Source of the DNA: a virus
Virus record (IMG/VR): IMGVR_UViG_3300008107_001259
Location: 1-23,073 of that record
Reading direction: 5' to 3' (one strand)
Length of the DNA: 23,073 bases
The position numbers and the translations under genes were made by a program. The notes below the pieces were generated by a model. That model made no database searches. It was given only the letters and a program-made list of their open reading frames with translations, and was not told the DNA's origin. Below, piece after piece: positions 11,943-17,806 of the stretch. How positions within the stretch are numbered: position 1 is the first letter of the stretch; each line of letters begins with the position of its first letter.

Positions 11943-12190
11943 ATCGTGCAGCAGCCACAGCACGGCGCGTCAAGGCACCGGCCTTTTTTGTTGCGGTAGA
12001 ACTCGCGGCCCGAAAAGTTGAAAACATCGCTCACGCGCGGGCTGGTGCTGGTGAATTGGATTGTGTCGGCGTCCGGCTCGAGCTGGGCCGTCCGGGTGTC
12101 GGTGTCGTAAATGATGAAATCCCCGGGGTTTATCCGGGCGCCTGATAGGCTGCATTTGCCGGGGTATTTAGCGCGCATTGTTTTAAGCAT
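11939..12190 (-). CDS. Cys-containing protein with 'KYPGKCSLSG' motif (83 aa)
   Basis: The N-terminus, MRAKYPGKCSLSGARINPGD preceded by MLKT, resembles small domains in which A.ypG.C..tG..I..Gd begins a zinc- or RNA-binding fold. The C-terminus has the cluster RCLDAPCCGCCTI. The cysteines suggest metal binding, but the first knuckle has one Cys only. The ATG at 12190 has AAAGG before it, in the block's usual leader. Function unknown. Confidence 0.7.
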   Translation of the reverse strand: MLKTMRAKYPGKCSLSGARINPGDFIIYDTDTRTAQLEPDADTIQFTSTSPRVSDVFNFSGREFYRNKKGRCLDAPCCGCCTI

Positions 12191-12192
12191 GG

Positions 12193-12885
12193 TTAACCTT
12201 TCAGAATTGGAATAATTTTGCGGGCCAGCTGGTCGGTCTGCTTGGCCTTCGATCCATGGGCCCGGAACCCGACAATAAAATCACGATCGGCCCGGCTGCA
12301 CCATGGTTCGAAATTCCCGCAACTTTCGCAAGTTATTTCCTCGCGGGTTTGGGCCTCACAGATCACGATTAGGCGCCCGGCTGGGGTGTGGCTGACTTTG
12401 GGGGTGTCCATGGGCACCACAGCGGCCACAGGGCCGGCGCCGGTGGCTGCCAGCTGGTCGGCGTGGCCGGCGTTATCTGCTGACAAATTAACAGTAAACC
12501 CCCAGCTGTTGGCGTGTTTAATCCACTTGAGCGCTTCGGGCTGGTGTTTGTGGGTGTAGGTGAACCCGCGCCGGCCCCGGTTGGCCTTCACGATTAGGCC
12601 CAGCGCGTGAGCGTCTACAGCTTCACCCTTACCGGGCAGATCACCCACTACAGCAAAGCGCCAGACCTGACCGGGCGGCAAGCTTTGAATGTGGCCGGCC
12701 AGCTGCTGCACCGGGGCGCCGCGCTGGGGTACCTTGTCCCAGCTCATGCGGGTGTGGAAGTCTTCACCATAGCAGCCGGCCCGATACAAGGCGCAGCCGG
12801 GCGGGCACGTGTCCCGGAGGTTGTAAGTAACAGGCAGCGGGCCGGTTTTGCGGTTTCCGCTGTTTCTGATGAATGTGTAAAGCAT
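12193..12885 (-). CDS. DUF7227-like phage protein (230 aa)
   Basis: Begins MLYTFIRNSGNRKTGPLPVT and has a Cys-rich motif, DTCPPGCALYRAGCYGE, near residues 25-41. Then come WRFAVVGDLPG, ANRGRRGFTYTH, GFTVNLSADN, and late cysteines ITCESCGNFEPWC followed by IVGFRAHG. I recall this layout from a widespread phage family annotated as DUF7227, but not any known function. The two Cys clusters could hold a metal or Fe-S site. ATG at 12885 with CTGAAAGG upstream. Length is normal for the family. Confidence 0.75.
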   Translation of the reverse strand: MLYTFIRNSGNRKTGPLPVTYNLRDTCPPGCALYRAGCYGEDFHTRMSWDKVPQRGAPVQQLAGHIQSLPPGQVWRFAVVGDLPGKGEAVDAHALGLIVKANRGRRGFTYTHKHQPEALKWIKHANSWGFTVNLSADNAGHADQLAATGAGPVAAVVPMDTPKVSHTPAGRLIVICEAQTREEITCESCGNFEPWCSRADRDFIVGFRAHGSKAKQTDQLARKIIPILKG

Positions 12886-12895
12886 TGCGGGCCTT

Positions 12896-13294
12896 TCAGT
12901 TAAATGCGGGCGCGCTGGCCGTAATAATTTCGGCTATTGCGGCGGTTTTGGCTGGGTTTATCTCTTCGCTGCGCGGCTTATAAAAGCGCTCGACAATTGT
13001 TAAATCATGGCCCAGCAAATAGGTTCCGTTATCGCCGTTGTCGCGGTCGGCGCCGGCGTAGTGCAGCCTATAAACTGTCATTCCAACATTGCACCGGAAA
13101 TAATGCCGGGCCAATAGTTCGGCCAGCTGGTCGAGCGCTTCGGTCTGTGCTGCAGCTGTAGGCGCGTGGCGCAGGCCCAGCGCCCGGGCGGCGTCAATGA
13201 AACCTTGAACGCTCGCGCGGCCTCCGTTCCAATGTAGGTATATGGCCGGCGCGTTGTCGGCGGTGTCGAATGTGATTACTGCTCTGTTTCCCAT
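12896..13294 (-). CDS. Conserved phage protein 'MGNRAVITF' (132 aa)
   Basis: Begins MGNRAVITFDTADNAPAIYL and HWNGGRASV, then LDQLAELLARHYF and a DNGDNGTYLL segment. This pattern is common in phage and plasmid accessory regions, with no function I can name. AAGGGG precedes the ATG at 13294. The stop TGA is fused to the next gene's ribosome-binding site as TGAAAGG. Confidence 0.78.
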   Translation of the reverse strand: MGNRAVITFDTADNAPAIYLHWNGGRASVQGFIDAARALGLRHAPTAAAQTEALDQLAELLARHYFRCNVGMTVYRLHYAGADRDNGDNGTYLLGHDLTIVERFYKPRSEEINPAKTAAIAEIITASAPAFN

Positions 13295-13296
13295 GA

Positions 13297-13455
13297 TTAG
13301 AACCCCTTTGTAAAAATGTCGAAGTAAAAAAGGGCGCCCACAGTAAGGGCGCCGGCCACTATCAAAACGGCGAGAAAATCAAAACCAGCAGCGGCCCGGG
13401 CTTCGGCGCGCTCTGCTGCTGGGCTGTAGTGCTGGCGGTGTCTGTGGTGTTTCAT
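13297..13455 (-). CDS. Small membrane protein (52 aa)
   Basis: A His/Arg-rich start (MKHHRHRQHYSPAAERAEAR) leads to one hydrophobic helix, about residues 25-45 (FDFLAVLIVAGALTVGALFY), and a short tail. The ATG overlaps the previous gene's TGA (ATGA). The neighbouring gene upstream also encodes a membrane protein, so the two may act together, as in spanin- or antiholin-like pairs, but nothing specific supports that. Confidence 0.65.
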   Translation of the reverse strand: MKHHRHRQHYSPAAERAEARAAAGFDFLAVLIVAGALTVGALFYFDIFTKGF

Positions 13456-13658
13456 TGCTTGCATTTTTCGGCTTTGTAAATGTAGAGGGCGCAGCTGGCA
13501 GCAGCTGCAGAAAAGAAAATAACAGCAGCACCGGCCAGCCAGCTAAACGGCGCGGGCAGATAGGCCCAGCAGGCCAGCTCTACAATGGCGCCGGCGGCCA
13601 TCAAAACCCCGGTGCTGGCTTCGCTGTAAATGAAGAAAATGCGGTCTAGTTTTTTCAT
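13452..13658 (-). CDS. Two-span membrane protein (68 aa)
   Basis: Start chosen at the ATG at 13658 (MKKLDRIFFIYSEAS), seven to eight bases after GAAAGG; a TTG five codons upstream would overlap that ribosome-binding site. Two hydrophobic helices follow (about residues 14-32 and 36-58), then a Lys- and Cys-containing tail, KAEKCKQ. A small inner-membrane protein; a holin-like role is possible by shape only. It overlaps the next small membrane gene by 4 bases. Confidence 0.68.
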   Translation of the reverse strand: MKKLDRIFFIYSEASTGVLMAAGAIVELACWAYLPAPFSWLAGAAVIFFSAAAASCALYIYKAEKCKQ

Positions 13659-13669
13659 GGTCGGGCCTT

Positions 13670-14008
13670 TCAATAGTTGTATGACACGCGAAGGTGTACG
13701 CTGTACTCGCGCGCGCTGGTGCGTTTAACGCTGGCGCTGGTGCTCGGGCACCCGCAACAGTCGTGCTCATGCCTGCAGCTGCTGCCCCCCATAGTCGCGG
13801 CTATGGCCCGGGATAGGTCGCGGCCCTTTAGGCTGCTGGGGGCTATGACCTTGGCAAGATAGGCGCCGCCGTCATCGTACCCTTCAGGCTCGCGCGTCAT
13901 GCGCTGCTGTAGCAGCTTGGCGGTGCCAATGTGGGCCCAGCTGTCAAGGTGTGACCAGCCGTCCCGGTAGGTGCTGGTTTCGCGTTCGAATAATTCAAGC
14001 TTGGACAT
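13670..14008 (-). CDS. Cys-rich conserved phage protein (112 aa)
   Basis: Start at the ATG at 14008 (MSKLELFERETSTYRDGWSH), preceded by TTGAAAGGGCC. The C-terminal third has SCRHEHDCCGC, a compact Cys/His cluster likely to bind metal, followed by Ser/Thr-rich strands ending VSYNY. I have an impression of related phage proteins with the same CRHEHDCCGC segment but know no function. The stop TGA merges with the next gene's ribosome-binding site. Confidence 0.75.
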   Translation of the reverse strand: MSKLELFERETSTYRDGWSHLDSWAHIGTAKLLQQRMTREPEGYDDGGAYLAKVIAPSSLKGRDLSRAIAATMGGSSCRHEHDCCGCPSTSASVKRTSAREYSVHLRVSYNY

Positions 14009-14201
14009 TGTCGGCCCTTTCAAGTTGTTCATTGAGTTGCTGCAGCACAGCTGCGCGGGTTCCGGTGAACCCTTCTTTTTTAAGGATTGCGTAAGCGCTG
14101 GGGCCGCGCTTTTTCATACCGGCAATTTCCAGCTTAAGCGCTGCGCGTAGAGTGGCCAGCCGGTAGCGGGCTATTTGGTCGGGTGTAGTGAGTGCGGTCA
14201 T
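13995..14201 (-). CDS. Hypothetical helical protein (68 aa)
   Basis: The core ATLRAALKLEIAGMKKRGPS followed by AYAILKKEGFTG is typical of a recurring small phage protein (LkLEi.GMk..G.saykilKke). ATG at 14201 with GAAAGG upstream. It overlaps the next gene by 14 bases, and its last codons carry that gene's ribosome-binding site. Function unknown. Confidence 0.78.
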   Translation of the reverse strand: MTALTTPDQIARYRLATLRAALKLEIAGMKKRGPSAYAILKKEGFTGTRAAVLQQLNEQLERADNVQA

Positions 14202-14225
14202 TGTTGCCTTTCGGTTGGTTGGGGG

Positions 14226-14849
14226 TTATGCATCATCAAGCAGCAGCGCGGTGCGCTGGTCGTAATCGGCCCGGGCTTCGCGCTCGAGCTCGCGCCGGCC
14301 TTCGTGGTCAAGGTCGTGCAGCTGGTCGCGTATCTTTCCTAATCTCACACGTGCCAGCTGTACAGCGCCCCGGCCAATATCCCAGCCGGCGTTAAATGCA
14401 GCGCGGTAATCGGCCTCTTCGGCCCGATAGTCGGCTAGGGCCAGCTCTTCGAGCGCTTCCAGCTCTTTAACTGTAGTGTTTAGGTTCTTAAGCGCTGCCA
14501 GCTGTTGGCCGATTCCCAGCCCGGCCAGCGGGCGCGATACGTTAGGCCAGCTCTCTACTGCAGCGGCGTAGTGTTTACCGGCCAGCACAGTTATAGCGCG
14601 GCCCTTGTGCTGCTGCAGCTGCTGCTCTGTCATTGCAGCCCAGACCCGGCGCTGGTGTGTGCTCATGTCTGTAAGGGCGCGATTGTAGGGCTGCAGCTGG
14701 CGCGTGGGGCTCACGGCGCCGTGTAGGGCTGAGAGAATGATCACATCAGCGCCGGCGCGCTCTGCTGCTGCCATGGCCAGCCTGAAAGCTTGGCCGGTGT
14801 ACAGCTGTGCAGCTGGTGCAATACGGCCCAGCTTGGCGCCGCTGCACAT
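14226..14849 (-). CDS. DUF6884-like protein (207 aa)
   Basis: First gene of the GC-rich block. The start of the fold, CSGAKLGRIAPAAQLYTGQA, then ADVIILSALHGAVSPT and LQPYNRALTDM, match a family I recall as DUF6884, whose members keep CS..K...PA..LYtG and ILSA.hGl. That family shares its overall pattern with domains fused to transglycosylases, but I cannot claim an activity. The C-terminal half is a long charged helix. The start is unclear: ATG at 14849 has no clear ribosome-binding site, and TTG at 14864 gives five more residues. The expected hydrophobic first strand is missing, so the N-terminus may be shortened. Confidence 0.72.
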   Translation of the reverse strand: MCSGAKLGRIAPAAQLYTGQAFRLAMAAAERAGADVIILSALHGAVSPTRQLQPYNRALTDMSTHQRRVWAAMTEQQLQQHKGRAITVLAGKHYAAAVESWPNVSRPLAGLGIGQQLAALKNLNTTVKELEALEELALADYRAEEADYRAAFNAGWDIGRGAVQLARVRLGKIRDQLHDLDHEGRRELEREARADYDQRTALLLDDA

Positions 14850-14852
14850 GTG

Positions 14853-14864
14853 TTGACTTGTCAA
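14853..14864. promoter_or_regulatory. Inverted repeat at the start of the GC-rich operon
   Basis: TTGAC-TT-GTCAA lies three bases upstream of the ATG at 14849 and covers the alternative TTG start. Its position at the head of the leftward GC-rich operon suits an operator. Read leftward it also supplies a TTGACA hexamer, but no -10 partner is in place for the first gene. Confidence 0.35.
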
Positions 14865-15080
14865 GGGGTTTTTTTACAGTTAACGCAAAATATTTTCGCG
14901 GGCGTTGCGTATAGGCTGCAGCTACTGGGTGAGAGCATCGACCAGGGGGCAAAGCAGCGCGTTTTTTTGGGTCGGTTTTTGTGGCCGGTTTAGTGCCTGG
15001 TTGTTTGTGCCGGGTCAATTGATCGGTGCAGCAGCTGTTCAACCGATAGGGCCAGCAGCGGCCCAGCTGGTGCAAGTGCG

Positions 15081-15109
15081 TTGCATTGCTTCGCGCGTTT
15101 TGTTATCTT
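15081..15109 (+). promoter_or_regulatory. Weak candidate promoter for the packaging module
   Basis: TTGCAT (15081-15086) and TATCTT (15104-15109) are 17 bases apart. Each matches the sigma-70 consensus in three or four positions only. A start near 15116 would give a short leader to the ATG at 15144, which lacks a clear Shine-Dalgarno. Confidence 0.3.
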
Positions 15110-15143
15110 CGGGTCATTCTTATTTTGTACCCACAAAAACACC

Positions 15144-15740
15144 ATGCCACAGAAACTCACTCGCGCGCAGATCCGGGCCGGATTAGATCAGGTTCCTATT
15201 GAATCGTTGTTAAGCAGCGGAGAGGGTAAGAAACCCCAGCTCACGCATAAGCAGCGGGAGTTTGCCCGGGCTATTGCACTCGGCCAGAGTAAGGCTAGCG
15301 CATACAGGGTGAGCCATAAAGCAAAGCCAGCACAGAGCACAATCACAACAGAGCCCTATAAGCTTGCCCGTGACCCTCGCATTGCTCGAGAGGTCGAAGC
15401 GTATAAGCTGGCAATAGAAGCGGAGAAACATCGAACACCCGCACAATTGAAGGCGCTGCTGGTGCAACAGCTGGTGCAGCACACGTTAGACCCTGAGTTC
15501 CCGCCGGCCCAGCGTATGAAAGCGCTGCAGCTGATCGGCCAGCTGTTCGAGGTTGGCGCCTTCCTCGAGCGCAAAGAGTCGGTGATCATTCACAAAAGCG
15601 CTGACATCAGGGCCCGGCTGCTCGATAGGCTGCAGCAGCGAGCGCCCAGCGCTGGCCCGGCCACAGACCCGGGGCCCCGCCTGCAGGCCCCCGCGCGCCG
15701 GGCGCCCTATCACATACTGTTTCTGACATTCAATCGCTAG
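15144..15740 (+). CDS. terS: Putative small terminase subunit
   Basis: This 198-residue protein contains LTHKQREFARAIALGQSKAS and AYRVSH..., the opening helix-turn-helix of Terminase_2-type small subunits. KLARDPRIAREVEAYKLAIE is the usual LL..p.v...i helix, and a central oligomerisation-like helical region follows. The small subunit binds phage DNA and loads it on the large terminase. The C-terminus is Pro/Ala-rich and probably disordered. The ATG at 15144 is preferred over upstream TTG at 15081. It shares the high-GC, CAGCTG-rich composition of the leftward block rather than that of terL. The gene between it and terL is unusual for a terminase pair. Confidence 0.68.
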   Translation: MPQKLTRAQIRAGLDQVPIESLLSSGEGKKPQLTHKQREFARAIALGQSKASAYRVSHKAKPAQSTITTEPYKLARDPRIAREVEAYKLAIEAEKHRTPAQLKALLVQQLVQHTLDPEFPPAQRMKALQLIGQLFEVGAFLERKESVIIHKSADIRARLLDRLQQRAPSAGPATDPGPRLQAPARRAPYHILFLTFNR

Positions 15741-15763
15741 ACTCTGGCGTTTCTGACATTCAA
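15719..15763 (+). repeat. Two copies of GTTTCTGACATTCAA
   Basis: Two identical 15-base copies at 15719-15733 and 15749-15763, 30 bases apart (about three helical turns). The first overlaps the end of the putative terS gene, so it is coding there (LFLTFNR). The 30-base spacing would put bound proteins on the same face of the DNA. It is a possible binding site for the packaging protein or a regulator. Confidence 0.55.
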
Positions 15764-15780
15764 ATACTAGAAAAAAAAGA

Positions 15781-15875
15781 GGGTGGGGGGGTGCAAAAAA
15801 ATCCTGACACCGTCCTCGACTTTGATAAAGAATGACCCCCCTATGTGTTTCGTATACAAAAAAGGGTGGGGGGGT
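15781..15875 (+). repeat. Duplicated G-rich motif GGGTGGGGGGGT
   Basis: The 12-base motif occurs at 15781-15792 and 15864-15875, each after an A run of at least six bases, apart from the GA that precedes the first copy. A C-rich stretch (ACCCCCC) lies between them near 15835. Together they could form a G-rich structure or a hairpin with the C stretch. No gene lies here. It is a candidate part of a packaging or control site. Confidence 0.5.
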
Positions 15876-15876
15876 A

Positions 15877-15891
15877 ATTAACAGTGTTAAT
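15877..15891. promoter_or_regulatory. 15-base perfect inverted repeat, copy 3
   Basis: ATTAACA-G-TGTTAAT, identical to copies 1 and 4, directly after the second G-rich motif and 44 bases (centre to centre) from copy 4. The distance is about four helical turns, allowing two bound dimers on one face. Confidence 0.6.
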
Positions 15892-15920
15892 TCGAACCTT
15901 GCATGAAACTTACAAAGCTA

Positions 15921-15935
15921 ATTAACAGTGTTAAT
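15921..15935. promoter_or_regulatory. 15-base perfect inverted repeat, copy 4, over a promoter -35
   Basis: ATTAACA-G-TGTTAAT, identical to copies 1 and 3. It overlaps the -35 position of the candidate promoter at 15931-15960, so a bound dimer would block polymerase. This is the classic layout of a repressor operator. Confidence 0.6.
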
Positions 15936-15960
15936 TAAAACCTTACCAATTACTTACAAT
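15931..15960 (+). promoter_or_regulatory. Candidate promoter for the LexA-like gene and terL
   Basis: TACAAT (15955-15960) is a good -10. TTAATT (15931-15936), 18 bases away, is a weak -35 and overlaps the inverted repeat. Transcription would begin near 15967, which places the ATG at 15959 outside the message and favours the internal start at 15998. Confidence 0.45.
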
Positions 15961-15997
15961 GATTCAACAAACATTAGAAGCGTGTATAGGGGCGTGT

Positions 15998-16222
15998 ATG
16001 ACTGAAAAGCAGAGGACTGTGTTCCTTGTGATAGATGAGTATTGGAGGAACTATGGGTATGGGCCTTCTATAGATGACATCATGTTTCATACTGGGGACA
16101 AGGGGCGCGGGAATGTTCATCGTGTGGTGAAGAAGTTGTGTGACTTAGGGATATGCCGCAGGGCTAAGAATTCGGCACGTAGTGTGCGCCCGTCTTACTT
16201 GAAGTTGAGAAACCTTGAATAA
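15998..16222 (+). CDS. LexA-type winged-helix DNA-binding protein (74 aa)
   Basis: The sequence MTEKQRTVFLVIDEYWRNYG, then YGPSIDDIMFHTG and NVHRVVKKLCDLGICRRAKN with SARSVRPS, is the N-terminal DNA-binding domain of LexA-like repressors. It has three helices with PSIxDI and the wing motif RxxxSARS. There is no Ser-Lys peptidase domain, so it cannot self-cleave. The start at 15998 has AGGGG five bases upstream and begins where the LexA fold begins; the ATG at 15959 is less likely. It lies between the putative terS and terL, overlapping terL by 8 bases, and sits beside two copies of the inverted repeat. Autoregulation through them is plausible. A small-terminase role is the alternative. Confidence 0.78.
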   Translation: MTEKQRTVFLVIDEYWRNYGYGPSIDDIMFHTGDKGRGNVHRVVKKLCDLGICRRAKNSARSVRPSYLKLRNLE

Positions 16223-17798
16223 AAAACAATTATTAGAGATGCAAGAGGAGCGCGACCTGTTTATCAGGAGGGTGATGTTTGCTTTAAATCTTCCGAAGAA
16301 CGAAGCAGAAGAGGCCGCCGTTACTTTCTTTGCGATGCCTTCTAACGAACAAGCCGCTTACCTTGATGACCTTGACGCATTAGAAGCCAGCCAACAACGA
16401 GAAGAAGCCTTTGATGATTTCAATAAATTTGCCCATGCGATGTGGCCGGGGTTTATTGACGGGAGACATCATAAGGTCATGGCTAAGAAGTTCGAAGAGA
16501 TTGCTACTGGGAAAATTAAGAGGCTGATCATCAATATGCCTCCCCGACATACGAAGTCTGAGTTTGCATCCTATATGCTGCCGGCTTGGTTCTTAGGACG
16601 GGATCCTAGTAAGAAGATCATCCAGTGCTCGAACACCGCCGAGTTGGCCGTTGGTTTCGGACGTAAGGTTCGTAACTTAGTAGCCAGTGAACCCTTCTCT
16701 AAGATATTCCCCAATGTTAATTTGCGGTCTGACAGCAAAGCCGCCGGACGCTGGTCTACTAATAAAAACGGAGAGTATTTTGCGATTGGTGTAGGCGGTA
16801 CGGTAACTGGTAAAGGTGCGGATTTATTGATCATTGACGATCCCCATTCTGAACAAGAAGCTGCCCTTGCCGCTGGAGATCCTACTGTTTTTGATAAAGT
16901 CTACGAGTGGTACACCTCTGGGCCGCGCCAGCGTCTCCAGCCGGGTGGGGCGATCATTGTCGTGATGACGCGCTGGGCTAAGAGAGACTTGACGGGCAGG
17001 ATCCTTCAGTCTGCGATGGACAAGGACGGGAATGACGATTGGGAAGTGATTGACTTCCCTGCGATCCTTCCGAGTGGAAACCCCCTATGGCCAGAGTTCT
17101 GGAGCCTAGAAGAACTTCACGCCCTACAGTCTGAACTGCCTGCTTCTAAATGGAACGCCCAGTATCAACAAAGCCCTACCAGTGAACAAGGCGCGATTGT
17201 TAAGCGCGAGTGGTGGAAAGAATGGACAGCAGAAGACCCGCCTAAGTGTGAGTTTGTGATCCAGTCTTGGGATACGGCGTTTACAAAGAATGAGCGCTCT
17301 GACTATTCGGCCTGTACGACTTGGGGGGTTTTCTATTTGAATGAGAACCAGAATGATGCAAATATTATTCTGCTCGATGCGTTTAAAAAGAGGATGGAAT
17401 TCCCAGAGTTAAAAGAAAAAGCCTTCAACCACTATAAGGAGTGGGAGCCAGATGCGTTTATTGTTGAGGCCAAGGCGTCCGGAGCGCCATTGATTTATGA
17501 ATTAAGGGCGATGGGGATACCTGTTCAAGAGTTTACGCCATCTAGGGGTAATGATAAGATGGTGAGGATCAATTCTGTATCTGATTTGTTTGCCAGTGGT
17601 AAGGTTTGGGCGCCAGCTACGCGCTGGGCTGATGAGTTGATGGAAGAGATGGCTGCATTCCCCAACTCAGACCACGATGACTTAGTTGACTCATCTACAC
17701 AGGCTCTGATAAGGTTCAGAAAAGGCGGGTTTATACGCTTGCAGACGGACGAAGAAGACGAAGTTCGTTCGTTTAGACGCAAAGTTTCTTACTATTAA
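16215..17798 (+). CDS. terL: Terminase large subunit
   Basis: The ATPase-nuclease motor that packages phage DNA (527 aa, normal length). Visible motifs: the Walker A variant MPPRHTKS (108-115), Walker B LLIIDDP (204-210), the coupling-type TRW (252-254), then the RNase H-like nuclease with D353 in QSWDTAF, E418 in FIVEAKASG and the Asp pair in HDDLVDS (488-489). The N-terminal 70 residues are a helical extension. The start is a TTG overlapping the upstream stop by 8 bases, with a weak ribosome-binding site; translation may depend on coupling to the LexA-like gene. The portal gene begins eight bases after its stop. Subfamily: Terminase_6-like. Confidence 0.95.
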   Translation: MNKKQLLEMQEERDLFIRRVMFALNLPKNEAEEAAVTFFAMPSNEQAAYLDDLDALEASQQREEAFDDFNKFAHAMWPGFIDGRHHKVMAKKFEEIATGKIKRLIINMPPRHTKSEFASYMLPAWFLGRDPSKKIIQCSNTAELAVGFGRKVRNLVASEPFSKIFPNVNLRSDSKAAGRWSTNKNGEYFAIGVGGTVTGKGADLLIIDDPHSEQEAALAAGDPTVFDKVYEWYTSGPRQRLQPGGAIIVVMTRWAKRDLTGRILQSAMDKDGNDDWEVIDFPAILPSGNPLWPEFWSLEELHALQSELPASKWNAQYQQSPTSEQGAIVKREWWKEWTAEDPPKCEFVIQSWDTAFTKNERSDYSACTTWGVFYLNENQNDANIILLDAFKKRMEFPELKEKAFNHYKEWEPDAFIVEAKASGAPLIYELRAMGIPVQEFTPSRGNDKMVRINSVSDLFASGKVWAPATRWADELMEEMAAFPNSDHDDLVDSSTQALIRFRKGGFIRLQTDEEDEVRSFRRKVSYY

Positions 17799-17806
17799 GG
17801 ATACAT

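Larger units (their letters stand above)
14850..15143. other. Divergent intergenic region between accessory and late modules
   Basis: About 290 bases separate the leftward GC-rich operon from the rightward late module. It has two CAGCTG sites, T-rich runs and the inverted repeat at 14853. I find no convincing gene. Promoters in both directions are expected, but only a weak rightward candidate (15081-15109) can be pointed out. Confidence 0.5.

Noticed and set aside
14746-15186. Overlapping frames on both strands in the 14850-15143 gap
   Set aside because: They lack ribosome-binding sites, have low-complexity composition and overlap the neighbouring real genes in other frames.
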